A stretch of DNA of 64,000 nt from Leisingera sp. ANG-M1 (GCF_000813745.1 NZ_JWLC01000008.1:124001-188000); one strand, 5' to 3'. Shown: positions 18,191 to 26,901, counted from the stretch's first letter. Translations and numbers: made by a program. The notes: generated by a model from the sequence alone, not told the origin.

Positions 18191-18901
18191 CTAACCGGCC
18201 CAGTCAGTCATTGCGGCTTCGAGATCGCCATAGCCGGTGTGGCGGTGCTCGAATTCCAGCCCCATACGCGCGGCGCATTCCTGCGCCTTTTCAACCAGCT
18301 TGGGGTCGTGGATCTGTGATTGGTAGACCAGCTTGGTGTAGTTGCCGAACACCATGTCCCGCAGCTCAGGGTTCTTGTCGAGGCCCATCGGCCGCCAGAC
18401 AAAGGCGTCAAACTGCTTGACCAGGAAATCGGTAAGGTAGAAGGCGGTGATTTCACCCTCATCCGCATGGCGCGCAAAAGTCTCATTGCCTTCGAAGAAG
18501 GAATAGCAATGCGGGCCCGCGACCATTTCGACGCCAAGTTCCGAGCATTTGCGCTCCAGCGCGCCGCCGGTTCCGCAGTCGGCGTAGACCACGAAGATCT
18601 TGTCATAGACCGCAGAATGCTTGGCCACCGCACCGTCAACGGCATCGACGATCTGCTCCGGGTAGAGGTGCAGCTTGGCGGGCAGGCAGGTGAGGTCGAT
18701 ATGTTCCATGCCGTTTGCGTCCTTGATGGCAAGGATCTCGCGCGCCAGCGCGCCGCAGGCAATCAGCAGGATGCGGCCGGTCTTCTTTTCGGGCGCGGCC
18801 AGGCCCTGTTCGGTGAGGGAGCTTTCCTCAAGCGTCCGCCCGGTCGGGGGGCGGAAGGCAGCCCGCTCAGTCAAGCGGGCTGCACGTCCTTTGCGTGCCA
18901 A
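18191..18901 (-). CDS. DUF1638 domain protein
   Basis: A protein of up to 236 residues with the DUF1638 domain from about residue 43 (RILLIACGALAREILAI), then YADCGTGGALERKCSELGVEMVAGPHCYSFF and the C-terminal TGYGDLEAA. The biochemical function is not established. The family occurs beside corrinoid methyltransferase proteins, and here it directly follows the corrinoid gene, so a role in cobalamin-dependent methyl transfer is inferred. The start is uncertain: the only standard codon upstream is TTG at 18901, and a perfect hairpin lies inside the proposed N-terminal coding region. The true start may be a rare codon near residue 23. Confidence 0.75.
   Translation of the reverse strand: MARKGRAARLTERAAFRPPTGRTLEESSLTEQGLAAPEKKTGRILLIACGALAREILAIKDANGMEHIDLTCLPAKLHLYPEQIVDAVDGAVAKHSAVYDKIFVVYADCGTGGALERKCSELGVEMVAGPHCYSFFEGNETFARHADEGEITAFYLTDFLVKQFDAFVWRPMGLDKNPELRDMVFGNYTKLVYQSQIHDPKLVEKAQECAARMGLEFEHRHTGYGDLEAAMTDWAG
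18858..18883 (-). other. Hairpin between the corrinoid gene and the DUF1638 gene
   Basis: GCAGCCCGCT and AGCGGGCTGC form a perfect ten-pair stem around six bases, starting 20 bases after the corrinoid gene stop and lying within the upstream end of the DUF1638 frame. It may attenuate or stabilise the operon transcript. Confidence 0.6.
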
Positions 18902-18902
18902 A

Positions 18903-19601
18903 TCAGGCGCTCATCGAGTTGTGCTTGCGCGACACCATGTCCTTGGCCATTTCCACGGCCACGGCTGCGTCACGGCAATAGCCGTCGGCACCGATTGCCT
19001 TGCCGAACTCTTCGTTCAGCGGGGCGCCGCCAACCAGCACGATGTAGTCGTCGCGCAGGCCCTGCTCGACCATGGTGTCGATGACCACTTTCATGTAGGG
19101 CATGGTGGTGGTCAGCAGAGCCGACATGCCGAGGATGTCCGGCTTGTGCTCTTCCATGGCTTCCAGGTAGTTCTCGACCGGGTTGTTGATGCCGATGTCG
19201 ACCACTTCGAAGCCTGCGCCTTCCATCATCATGGAAACCAGGTTCTTGCCGATGTCGTGGATGTCGCCCTTCACGGTGCCGATCACCATGGAGCCGACGC
19301 GCGGTGCGCCGGTTGCGGCCAGCAGCGGCTTCAGGATGGCCATGCCGCCCTTCATCGCGTTTGCAGCCAGCAGTACTTCCGGTACGAACAGGATGCCGTC
19401 GCGGAAGTCGGCGCCGACGATGGTCATGCCGCCAACCAGTGCTTCGGTGAGAATCTTGTAGGGTTCCCACTCGCGCGACAGAAGGATGTTCACGCCTTCT
19501 TCGATTTCCTCTTTGAGACCATCATAGAGGTCATCAAACATCTGTTGGACAAGTTCCTCGTCATCGAGTTCAGAGAGGATGATGTCTTCTTCGTCCGACA
19601 T
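18903..19601 (-). CDS. Corrinoid (B12-binding) methyltransferase protein, probable split methionine synthase subunit
   Basis: A 232-residue corrinoid protein. A helical cap domain (about residues 25-95) precedes the B12-binding domain with VKGDIHDIGKNLV near 112, whose histidine ligates cobalt, then GMSALLTTT and VGGAPLN. In Phaeobacter and Dinoroseobacter the MetH domains are carried by separate proteins, one of this type. The homocysteine-binding piece is present at 21382-22401, so a role in methionine synthesis is likely; methylamine-type methyl transfer is the alternative. The start at 19601 (MSDEEDII) has AAGGA eight bases upstream; the ATG two codons earlier is too close to it. No cobalamin riboswitch was seen upstream. 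Confidence 0.85.
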   Translation of the reverse strand: MSDEEDIILSELDDEELVQQMFDDLYDGLKEEIEEGVNILLSREWEPYKILTEALVGGMTIVGADFRDGILFVPEVLLAANAMKGGMAILKPLLAATGAPRVGSMVIGTVKGDIHDIGKNLVSMMMEGAGFEVVDIGINNPVENYLEAMEEHKPDILGMSALLTTTMPYMKVVIDTMVEQGLRDDYIVLVGGAPLNEEFGKAIGADGYCRDAAVAVEMAKDMVSRKHNSMSA

Positions 19602-19751
19602 TCGCATAATCCTTGCTTACGGGGCGGGATGCACCGTGTTGGCCTAGTTTTGGAACTTTTGTGACAGAATGCCGCCCTGCGACTGCATTGTTTGCGACAT
19701 TGCTGCAGTCCGAACCGACGTATAGGAGGAAATTCGATGCATTGATACTTC

Positions 19752-19821
19752 GGATTATGCATGAAAATCTTCAGTTCGCTGCATTTGTTCTTTATTTGTT
19801 CTTGCTGCAGATGCATAATCC
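19752..19821. repeat. Perfect 11-base inverted repeat with ATGCAT cores
   Basis: GGATTATGCAT (19752-19762) and ATGCATAATCC (19811-19821) are exact inverse copies 48 bases apart. A third ATGCAT is at 19737-19742. They lie in an AT-rich divergent promoter region between the corrinoid gene and the radical SAM gene, and the right arm covers a possible start codon of the latter. An operator for a dimeric regulator is the likely explanation. Confidence 0.55.
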
Positions 19822-20905
19822 CGGCATGCCTTATCACGATGCTTTTCCCCCGATGCGACGCAAAGCGCGCGCCAGTCTCAGCAATGCGGCAGGCCGTTAT
19901 GAAATGGCGCGGGAAGATGTGGATGACGGCTGGAATCAGGAGCTTCCGGCGGCGGTGATTCCCACCGAGGTGCGGGAGGAGACGGCGCGGTCGCTGATCA
20001 CCTATAACGGGTCGCCCGATCTGCCGTTTGACCGGTCGATCAACCCCTACCGCGGGTGCGAGCACGGCTGTATCTACTGTTTTGCCCGGCCCACGCATGC
20101 CTACCTGGGTCTGTCGCCGGGAATGGATTTCGAAACCCGGCTGGTGGCGCGCCCCAATGCAGCAGAGGTGCTGCGCAAGGAGTTGTCGGCGCCGCGGTAC
20201 CGGGTGGCCGCGCTGGCGCTGGGAACCAATACCGACCCGTATCAGCCCTGTGAGCGGGATTATGGCATCACCCGCGCCTGCCTGGAGGTGCTGCGCGACT
20301 TCAATCATCCGGTGGCCATCGTGACCAAAGGCGCGATGGTGGAACGCGACCTGGATATCCTGGCGCCGATGGCGGCCAAGGGCTTGGTGCGGGTGGGAAT
20401 TTCCGTGACCACGCTGGACCCGGATCTGTCGCGGCGGATGGAGCCGCGGGCGCCGCTGCCTGCCCGGCGTTTGGCGGCTGTCCGGCGGCTGACGGAGGCG
20501 GGGGTGCCGGTCCGGGTGATGGCTTCTCCGCTGGTGCCGGGTCTCACCGATCACGAACTGGAGGCCTTGCTTGCCGCCGGTGCAGAGGCAGGGGCGGATG
20601 CGGCAAGCTGGATCATGCTGCGGCTGCCGCGGGAAGTGTCGGAACTGTGGCAGGAGTGGTTGGCCGAGCATGAGCCCGGCCGGGCGGCTAAGGTGATGGC
20701 GCGGCTGCGGGAGATGCATGGCGGACGCGACTATGACCCGCGCTGGGGCCATCGTATGCGCGGCGAGGGACGTTATGCCGAGATGATTGCACAGCGCTTC
20801 AAGGCGGCCTGCAAGAGGCTGGGCCTGATTGAGCGCAGCAAGGCGCTTCGGACGGATCTGTTTGCCCGCCCGCCGCAGCCAGGAGACCAGCTCTCCTTGT
20901 TTTGA
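19811..20905 (+). CDS. PA0069-family radical SAM protein
   Basis: A radical SAM protein of up to 364 residues. The cluster motif CEHGCIYCFARP (CxxxCxxC) lies near residue 84 and is preceded by RSINPYRG. ALALGTNTDPYQPCERDYGITR, TKGAMVERDLDIL and the acidic/aromatic C-terminus LFARPPQPGDQLSLF match the PA0069 family, related to spore photoproduct lyase-like enzymes. The function is not established; a repair or modification role is possible. The start is uncertain: ATG at 19811, 19826 or 19856 are all possible and none has a good ribosome site. It is divergent from the corrinoid gene. Confidence 0.85.
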   Translation: MHNPGMPYHDAFPPMRRKARASLSNAAGRYEMAREDVDDGWNQELPAAVIPTEVREETARSLITYNGSPDLPFDRSINPYRGCEHGCIYCFARPTHAYLGLSPGMDFETRLVARPNAAEVLRKELSAPRYRVAALALGTNTDPYQPCERDYGITRACLEVLRDFNHPVAIVTKGAMVERDLDILAPMAAKGLVRVGISVTTLDPDLSRRMEPRAPLPARRLAAVRRLTEAGVPVRVMASPLVPGLTDHELEALLAAGAEAGADAASWIMLRLPREVSELWQEWLAEHEPGRAAKVMARLREMHGGRDYDPRWGHRMRGEGRYAEMIAQRFKAACKRLGLIERSKALRTDLFARPPQPGDQLSLF

Positions 20906-20977
20906 GACGGGTACACGGCGCGGTCCTAGCGGATTTGTGCTATGCTCTGTGAACCAAGACGGAAAGGAAGGTGTCTC

Positions 20978-21256
20978 ATGACGTCTGTCGCGATCAAGGC
21001 ACGGGTCACGGGCCGCGTGCAGGGCGTGGCCTTCCGCACCTGGGCCAGGGCGGAAGCGGTGCGCCACGGGCTGTCCGGCTGGGTCCGCAATGAACCCGAC
21101 GGGTCTGTAAGGGCCTTGCTGATGGGGCCGGCTGCCAGTGTTGCTGACATGGTGCGCCGGATGGGCCGCGGGCCAGGCGCAGCAGCAGTTAAGGATGTGC
21201 TGACTGAAAAGACCGATCCGGAGCCGGGGGTGACCGGGTTCATGATTGTCCGCTAG
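20978..21256 (+). CDS. acyP: Acylphosphatase
   Basis: A 92-residue acylphosphatase, which hydrolyses carboxyl-phosphate bonds. The phosphate loop GRVQGVAFRTWA, with catalytic arginine near residue 21, and GWVRNEPDGSVRA, with catalytic asparagine near 39, are both intact. The length is typical. AAGGAAGG precedes the ATG. It lies just downstream of the radical SAM gene and ends at a strong hairpin shared with the convergent methyltransferase gene. Confidence 0.93.
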   Translation: MTSVAIKARVTGRVQGVAFRTWARAEAVRHGLSGWVRNEPDGSVRALLMGPAASVADMVRRMGRGPGAAAVKDVLTEKTDPEPGVTGFMIVR

Positions 21257-21301
21257 GCTGTCCGGCCTGCCGGCGCGGCCAGCAGAGAGCTGAAAAATTC
21301 G

Positions 21302-21329
21302 CGGCGCCGCATGCTCTCATGCGGCGCCG
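21302..21329. terminator. Bidirectional terminator between acyP and the homocysteine methyltransferase gene
   Basis: CGGCGCCGCATG and CATGCGGCGCCG form a perfect 12-pair stem with a CTCT loop. TTCTTG follows on the plus strand and GAATTTTT on the minus strand. Confidence 0.85.
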
Positions 21330-21381
21330 TTCTTGTGTCTATGCCGCTCGTGAAACCCAGGCTTCAGAACGGCCGGGAACC

Positions 21382-22401
21382 TCAGGCGCGGCGGCGGCGG
21401 CGCGAGCGGCGCTCGCTGCCTTCACTGGCGTCTTCGCCGGTGCCATCGCTGTCAGAGGTGAAGGGGCCAAGCAATTCGACGATTTTCTCCAGCGCCGGGC
21501 GGTCGCCGCGGGGGCGGCTGTCCAGGGCCTCGCGCATGGCGCGCAGGTGGGCAGGCATGGTGCCGCAGCAACCGCCGATGATCTTGGCGCCGGCGTCGCG
21601 GGCCATCACTGCGTATTCGCCCATCAGTTCTGGCGTGCCATCATAGTGAATGTGGCCGTCGACGTATTTCGGAATGCCGGCATTGCCCTTGGAAATGATC
21701 GGGCGCTCGGTGCCTTGGGCGGCAAAGCCCAGCACAGTGCGCAGGATATCCGAAGCGCCGGTACCGCAGTTGGCGCCAAAGGCCAGCGGGGCGTTGTCAA
21801 AATCCTCAACCAGCTGCGCCAGATCGGACGAGGTCACACCCATCATGGTGCGTCCCGCGGTGTCAAAGCTCATGGTGCCGCACCAGGGCATATCCGCCAG
21901 TTTGAAGGCCTCGGCTGCGGCGCGGAATTCTTCCGGTGCCGAGATGGTTTCCAGCCACAGCACATCGGCGCCGCCTTCTTTCAGCGCGTCGGCCTGCTCG
22001 TGGAACATTTCCACGGCCAGCGCATGAGACATTTCGCCGACAGGCTGGAAAATCTCGCCAGTCGGGCCAACCGAACCGGCCACAGCGATCTTCCGCTCGG
22101 CTTTGTCGGCGACTTCGCGGCCAAGTTCGGCAGCTGCGCGGTTCAGCTCGCGCACCCGGCCCTGAGCATCGTGCAGCTTCAGGCGCGCGGCGGTGCCGCC
22201 GAAGGTGTTGGTCAGGAACAGGTCGCTGCCCGCATCCACGGAGCCCTGATAAAGCGCCATGATCTTCTTGGGCTCGTCGGTGTTCCACAGTTCCGGCGCA
22301 TCGCCGGATTGCAGCCCCATGGCAAACAGGTTGGTGCCGGTCGCGCCATCCGCCAGCAGCACGTCCTTGGTTTCCAGAAGCTTGGTGAAAGTATTGGTCA
22401 T
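21382..22401 (-). CDS. Homocysteine S-methyltransferase domain protein (split methionine synthase/betaine-homocysteine methyltransferase type)
   Basis: A 339-residue homocysteine-binding methyltransferase. ADGATGTNLF near residue 18, FGANCGTG near 217 and KIIGGCCGTMPAHL near 280 supply the three zinc-binding cysteines of the family. The last 30 residues are arginine-rich (RRSRRRRRA) and probably disordered. In Roseobacter-group bacteria this protein serves as the homocysteine domain of a methionine synthase split over several genes; the corrinoid subunit is encoded at 18903-19601. A betaine-homocysteine methyltransferase role is the alternative, and annotations often use that name. It is transcribed leftward from its own promoter. 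Confidence 0.85.
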   Translation of the reverse strand: MTNTFTKLLETKDVLLADGATGTNLFAMGLQSGDAPELWNTDEPKKIMALYQGSVDAGSDLFLTNTFGGTAARLKLHDAQGRVRELNRAAAELGREVADKAERKIAVAGSVGPTGEIFQPVGEMSHALAVEMFHEQADALKEGGADVLWLETISAPEEFRAAAEAFKLADMPWCGTMSFDTAGRTMMGVTSSDLAQLVEDFDNAPLAFGANCGTGASDILRTVLGFAAQGTERPIISKGNAGIPKYVDGHIHYDGTPELMGEYAVMARDAGAKIIGGCCGTMPAHLRAMREALDSRPRGDRPALEKIVELLGPFTSDSDGTGEDASEGSERRSRRRRRA

Positions 22402-22468
22402 CGGTCTAGCCCCGTATCAGCAGGCCGCCGCGGCGGGCCGGGCGGCAAATCGGTCTGCGTCTCCTGTG

Positions 22469-24358
22469 TCACGCCGTGCGCGCAAGAGCAATTTCATTTT
22501 CTTCATCTTCATTATGAATTTGCGGGCCGGCAGCTGCGGGCTGTACCGCAGGGGGGCGGTGCACCAGGCGGATCAGCTCAGCAAGGCAAAGCGCCATTTG
22601 CAGCCAATTGGGGGCCGCGACATAGCGCGGCTCCCAGCGCGGTGCGAAGCAGGCCTTGAAGCGGCGGAGCCCCCGGTCCACGCCTTTGGCCAGCCGGTGG
22701 TCCGGCACCGCAGCAAGCGACAGGCGCGGTATGCCCTCTTCGGCTGCCGCCAGAATGCCGACGCGGACCAGGGCGTGGCCGGTGCCATCGGGGGCGCCGG
22801 GGCACATGCGGATCAGGTCCAGGCACCACTCGCGCGAAGACGTGTGAAAGCTGGCAAAGCCTGACAATTTTCCGTCCTGAAACGCCAGGACCACTTCCTG
22901 GCCGGACAGGTAGCCGGGTTCGAACCGGCCCATTGTGGTTCCATAGGCTGCGCCATGGGCCGCTTGCCAGGCCGCGTCCACTTCCTGCATCTGATCGAGG
23001 GGCAGCGATGCGCCAGCGCGATAAACCTCAAGCCCCGCGTTGGCGGCGTGCCGAAGCTTGCGCCGCAGCTGGCGCCGGGAGGATCCGCTCTCTGAATAGG
23101 CCAGGGGGTTCACGACCGCCTCTTCTGCGACACGAAGAACGCGCCAGCCGACTTTGCGGGCCTCCAGGGCGGTTCTGCTGCCGCACTTGTAGTAACAGGC
23201 AGAGGCATTCCGGCCCCGGGCGTAGGCCGCCAGCGGGGCAAATGTCTCGGCCGCCAGCCCGCAGAGAGGATCGAAAAAGGCAATGGAGGCCTGCGGCGTG
23301 TTCAAAAGCGCAATCCGGTTCAGCCCGAAGTCCTGCACGTGCCCGCCATTCTGGCGGATGATCCCGGTTTCCGAACAGACGCGGTCTTTGGGCAAGGCAG
23401 AGGGGGGCAGGCTCCGGCTGCCCAATAGATCCGTGTCGTCCACAGATCGCCCGGAGGAGCGCAGCAGGCCTGGGAAAACCAGCAGCGGCCCGGACAGAAT
23501 GGCCGGGACCGCGTAATAGACCAGGCGGAAGGCCAGCAGGCCTGCGATCATCGTGCTGTCCGGGACCGCGGGCAGCAAGGCGCACAAGGCCAGTTCGAAC
23601 GGCCCGGCGCCGCCCGGGGCTGAGGAGATCACAGCCAGTCCCAGTGCCACGGCATAAGCGGTCAGCAGCGGCGCCCAGCCGACGCCGGCGCCTTCCGGCA
23701 GCAGCAGCCACAGTGCGGTTCCGGCGGCCGCCACATCCACGGCTGCCCAGAATCCCAGGGCTGCCATGGCGGTCAGCGATGGCCAGCGCAGCGTCAGCCG
23801 CAGCAGCGGCATTTCCGGATAGAGGAAGCTGAGGGCAGAGACGGCAGCAGCGGCAATCAGAATCAGCGCCCCCGCCCAGGCAAGCCCGGGGGCGGGCGGC
23901 GCCAGCACCAGCGCGACGCCGCAAATGACGGAAAGGGCCGCAAGGAAGGTTGCCGCGACCAGAGCAGTCATCTGGCCTGCTTGCAGCGGCGACAGGCCGG
24001 GCAGCAGGCGCCAGCGCGCATAGGCGCCGGTGAACAGGCCGAAGCCAACTGTCTGCGAAAAGGCGATGGACGCCATGCCGGTATACCGGGCGGCGGGGCC
24101 ATCCAGGCCGGTCTCAAGATGCCGGTGGGCGACGGAATCGTACCGTCCAAGAGCCCAGAAACTGACAGCAGTTGCAGCAGCGGCCGCGGCCCACTTCCAG
24201 GCTGGAAGGCTGGTTAGCAGAGCCCCAAGGTCGCGCAGCGGCGGCAGATCTGTCTGATCCTGCAGCAGCCACAGGCAAACGCCCATGACCAGAAACGGGA
24301 CTGTCAGCCGGATCAGCCGTGCGGCCGGTCTGGAGGCGGTGGATTTTGAAAACAGCAT
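22469..24358 (-). CDS. MprF-like phosphatidylglycerol aminoacyltransferase (flippase plus DUF2156)
   Basis: A 629-residue protein in two parts. Residues 1-300 hold about eight membrane segments of the lysylphosphatidylglycerol synthase/flippase type, with SSAPGGAGPFELAL near 243, a hallmark loop. Residues 320-600 form the cytosolic DUF2156 aminoacyl-transferase domain (tandem GNAT folds), with KVGWRVLRVAEEAVV, RRKLRHAANAGLEV and FASFHTSSREWCLDLIRM. MprF proteins add an amino acid to phosphatidylglycerol and flip it, lowering surface charge and raising resistance to cationic peptides and acid. It is shorter than Gram-positive MprF (about 840 residues), mainly through fewer membrane helices. 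The amino acid used is unknown. Confidence 0.82.
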   Translation of the reverse strand: MLFSKSTASRPAARLIRLTVPFLVMGVCLWLLQDQTDLPPLRDLGALLTSLPAWKWAAAAAATAVSFWALGRYDSVAHRHLETGLDGPAARYTGMASIAFSQTVGFGLFTGAYARWRLLPGLSPLQAGQMTALVAATFLAALSVICGVALVLAPPAPGLAWAGALILIAAAAVSALSFLYPEMPLLRLTLRWPSLTAMAALGFWAAVDVAAAGTALWLLLPEGAGVGWAPLLTAYAVALGLAVISSAPGGAGPFELALCALLPAVPDSTMIAGLLAFRLVYYAVPAILSGPLLVFPGLLRSSGRSVDDTDLLGSRSLPPSALPKDRVCSETGIIRQNGGHVQDFGLNRIALLNTPQASIAFFDPLCGLAAETFAPLAAYARGRNASACYYKCGSRTALEARKVGWRVLRVAEEAVVNPLAYSESGSSRRQLRRKLRHAANAGLEVYRAGASLPLDQMQEVDAAWQAAHGAAYGTTMGRFEPGYLSGQEVVLAFQDGKLSGFASFHTSSREWCLDLIRMCPGAPDGTGHALVRVGILAAAEEGIPRLSLAAVPDHRLAKGVDRGLRRFKACFAPRWEPRYVAAPNWLQMALCLAELIRLVHRPPAVQPAAAGPQIHNEDEENEIALARTA

Positions 24359-24555
24359 GACAGTCCTTGGCTGGCAGAGCGAAAGGCATTCGGCACCAGT
24401 TTAGGAGCTGGGGTTTTCAGTTCAGTTAACCTGTAAAATTGTGCGCTGTTGCCGCCGTACAACCCATCCGGCCGCGGGCGGCCCAAGCGGCCCGTCGGCT
24501 GGCGGAGCGCACAGGCCAGGATAGCCGGGACGCCCGGCCGTGGTTCAGCCCGGGG

Positions 24556-24873
24556 TCAGACCGCCTCGCTCAGGATCTCCTGCTGGGCCTGCGGCATCAT
24601 CTCGCGGATCTTGCCGCGGATCTGCTCCTGAGTGGCCCGGTAGCCGAGATCGCCGTACAGCTTGCGCACCAGATCCTCGTGGCCTGCTTCTTCAAGATCG
24701 GCGGCAACAACGGTTTGGGCATACTCCTCGGCGGCGGCGCCGCTTTTGCCCAAAAGCTCAGCCGCCCAAAGCCCGACCAGCTTGTTGCGGCGCGCGCGTG
24801 CTTTGAACTGCATTTCCTCATCATGCGCGAATTTGGCTTCAAAGGCCTGTTCGCGTTCGTCGAATGTCGTCAT
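24556..24873 (-). CDS. DUF1476 protein, F1-ATPase inhibitory zeta subunit type
   Basis: A 105-residue helical protein that matches the DUF1476 family from end to end, including the N-terminal TTFDEREQAFEAKFAHDEEMQFKA region. In Paracoccus denitrificans this family is the zeta subunit, an inhibitor that blocks ATP hydrolysis by the F1FO-ATPase through its N-terminal segment. It is restricted to alphaproteobacteria. It is divergent from purC and has no ATP synthase genes nearby, as is usual for this gene. The assignment rests on the family pattern. Confidence 0.88.
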   Translation of the reverse strand: MTTFDEREQAFEAKFAHDEEMQFKARARRNKLVGLWAAELLGKSGAAAEEYAQTVVAADLEEAGHEDLVRKLYGDLGYRATQEQIRGKIREMMPQAQQEILSEAV

Positions 24874-25144
24874 GGCTGATCCTCTTTAACCGCTTTCACA
24901 CTTGCTATGATAGGAGCGTGATACCGCCGCAGGGCAAGAAAAAACTGAGCCCGTCAAAGCCTTTGCCTGATACGGCCCGCTGCGTGCAGGCTTGAGTGCC
25001 TGCCGCAGGGGCAGACGGGTGTGCCTTCCCGGCTGCGGACTGAGGGAGGCAGAGCCGCTGCAAGCTTGCGGCGCGGCCCCCCTTGCACTATGAGGGCGGC
25101 ACATCGCAGGGCCGGATTCCCGGCAATGACCCGAAAGGTTCCCA

Positions 25145-25906
25145 ATGGCGCGTCGCAAGAAAATCTACGAAGGCAAGGCAAAGACTCTGTATGAAGGCCC
25201 CGAGCCGGGCACCATCGTGCAGTATTTCAAGGACGACGCCACCGCCTTCAATGCTGAAAAGCACGACGTGATCGAGGGCAAGGGTGTTCTGAACAACATC
25301 CTGAGCGAGTTCTTCATGCTGGGCCTGGCGCAGATCGGTGTGCCGACCCATTTCCTGAAACGGCTGAACATGCGCGAGCAGCTGGTGCGCAGCTGCGAGA
25401 TCGTGCCGCTGGAAGTGATCGTGCGCAACTATGCTGCCGGCTCCATCTCCAAGCGCCTGGGCATCGACGAGGGCACCCAGCTGCCGCGGCCGATCGTCGA
25501 ATACTGCTATAAGGACGACGCCCTGGGCGACCCGCTGGTGACCGAAGAGCATATCGCCGCCTTCGGCTGGGCCAGCCAGCAGGACATGGATGACATCCTG
25601 AGCCTGGCGCTGCGGGTGAATGACTTCCTGTCCGGCGTGTTCCTGGCTGTGGGCATCCGCCTTGTCGACTTCAAGATCGAGATCGGCCGTGTGTACGAAG
25701 GCGACTTCCAGCGCCTGGTGATCGCAGACGAGATCAGCCCCGACAGCTGCCGTCTGTGGGACATCAAGACCGGCCAGAAGCTGGACAAGGACGTGTTCCG
25801 CCGCGACCTGGGCAGCCTGACGGATGCCTATTCCGAGGTCGCGCGCCGTCTGGGCGTGATGCCGAACAACCCGCCGGCGCCGGGCAAACCGACGCTGGTG
25901 AACTGA
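25145..25906 (+). CDS. purC: SAICAR synthetase
   Basis: A 253-residue PurC, which joins aspartate to CAIR using ATP. Signatures are [13 protein letters not shown] at the start, [17 protein letters not shown] near 95, VDFKIEIGR near 177 and [12 protein letters not shown] near 196. The length is normal. Unlike many PurC genes it has a hairpin with a T run right after its stop, before purS-purQ, which may set relative expression in the pur operon. Confidence 0.96.
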   Translation: MARRKKIYEGKAKTLYEGPEPGTIVQYFKDDATAFNAEKHDVIEGKGVLNNILSEFFMLGLAQIGVPTHFLKRLNMREQLVRSCEIVPLEVIVRNYAAGSISKRLGIDEGTQLPRPIVEYCYKDDALGDPLVTEEHIAAFGWASQQDMDDILSLALRVNDFLSGVFLAVGIRLVDFKIEIGRVYEGDFQRLVIADEISPDSCRLWDIKTGQKLDKDVFRRDLGSLTDAYSEVARRLGVMPNNPPAPGKPTLVN

Positions 25907-25911
25907 TCCGG

Positions 25912-25975
25912 TCCCGCCCTGCTGACAGGGCGGGATTTTGAGTATTTTTGGAAAGATGAAGCCCGGCAGGGCTTC
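25912..25975 (+). terminator. Two hairpins between purC and purS
   Basis: TCCCGCCCT/AGGGCGGGA (25912-25935) is followed by TTTT, as in an intrinsic terminator. The motif GAGTATTTTTGGAAAGATGA comes next, and then a second hairpin GAAGCCC/GGGCTTC (25958-25975). Partial termination between purC and purSQ is likely. Confidence 0.65.
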
Positions 25976-26002
25976 GCCATCGAAAACCTGAGGGATGATG
26001 CG

Positions 26003-26233
26003 ATGAAGGCACGGGTGCATGTGATGCTGAAGAACGGGGTTCTGGATCCGCAGGGCGAGGCGGTCCGCCACGCGCTGGGGGCTCTGGGCTTTGACAAGGT
26101 CGAAGGCGTGCGTCAGGGCAAAGTGATCGACCTGGACCTGGCCGAAGGCGCAACCGAGGCAGACGTGACCGCGATGTGCGAGAAGCTGCTGGCCAACACC
26201 GTGATCGAATCCTACAGCATTGAGATGGCCTGA
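26003..26233 (+). CDS. purS: FGAM synthase subunit PurS
   Basis: A 76-residue PurS, the small subunit that holds PurL and PurQ together in the three-part FGAM synthase. [37 protein letters not shown] and the C-terminal [13 protein letters not shown] match the family. Its stop overlaps the purQ start (TGATG), so the subunits are made together. purL is not in the window. Confidence 0.95.
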   Translation: MKARVHVMLKNGVLDPQGEAVRHALGALGFDKVEGVRQGKVIDLDLAEGATEADVTAMCEKLLANTVIESYSIEMA

Positions 26234-26901
26234 TGAAAGCGGCGGTTGTTGTTTTCCCGGGCTCGAACTGCGACCGCGACCTGGCGGTGGCATTTGAGCA
26301 GGCCGGCTTCGACGTGTCGATGGTCTGGCATAAGGACAGCGCGCTGCCCGAGGGTGTCGACATCGTCGGCGTGCCGGGCGGCTTCTCCTATGGCGACTAC
26401 CTGCGCTGCGGCGCCATCGCGGCGCAGTCGCCGATCTGCAAGGCGGTGATCGAACATGCCGACCGCGGCGGTTATGCCATCGGCGTTTGCAACGGCTTCC
26501 AGATCCTGACCGAAACCGGCGTGCTGCCGGGCGCGCTGCTGCGCAACGCGGGGCTGAAGTACATTTGCCGCACTGTGGACCTGAAGGTTGCGACCTCTGA
26601 CAGCGTCTTTACCCAAGGGTATAACGCCGGCGATGTGATCGGTGTTCCGATTGCCCACCACGACGGCAACTATTTTGCCGATGCAGAGACCGTCAAGGCG
26701 CTGCAGGACCAGGACCGTGTTGCCTTCACCTATGAAGACAACCCCAACGGCTCGGTTGCCGACATCGCAGGCATCCTGTCGGAAAACCGCCGTGTTCTCG
26801 GCATGATGCCGCATCCGGAGCGTGCCGCTGACGAAGGTCACGGCGGAACTGACGGAACGGCCATGTTCCGCGCATTGGCAGGCATGGTCACCGCTGCGTG
26901 A
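26233..26901 (+). CDS. purQ: FGAM synthase glutaminase subunit PurQ
   Basis: A 222-residue class I glutamine amidotransferase. The nucleophile cysteine is in [11 protein letters not shown] near residue 88, and the His-Glu pair is in [10 protein letters not shown] near 195. [12 protein letters not shown] at the start is specific to PurQ. It supplies ammonia to PurL with PurS as the bridge. Translation is coupled to purS. Confidence 0.96.
   Translation: MKAAVVVFPGSNCDRDLAVAFEQAGFDVSMVWHKDSALPEGVDIVGVPGGFSYGDYLRCGAIAAQSPICKAVIEHADRGGYAIGVCNGFQILTETGVLPGALLRNAGLKYICRTVDLKVATSDSVFTQGYNAGDVIGVPIAHHDGNYFADAETVKALQDQDRVAFTYEDNPNGSVADIAGILSENRRVLGMMPHPERAADEGHGGTDGTAMFRALAGMVTAA

Noticed and set aside
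18903-19601. Reading the corrinoid protein as a methylamine methyltransferase subunit
   Set aside because: No MttB/MtbB-type methyltransferase lies nearby, while the homocysteine-binding partner is 2 kb away, so the split methionine synthase reading is preferred, though not proven.
19602-19810. Possible cobalamin riboswitch upstream of the corrinoid gene
   Set aside because: No B12 box or conserved core could be found; the region shows simple inverted repeats instead.
19490-21067. A 525-residue open frame on the minus strand over the radical SAM gene
   Set aside because: The plus-strand radical SAM protein has a complete CxxxCxxC motif and family C-terminus; the opposite frame has none.
25088-26293. 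A 401-residue open frame opposite purC and purS
   Set aside because: purC, purS and purQ are all clear on the plus strand; the opposite frame spans several genes and has no motif.
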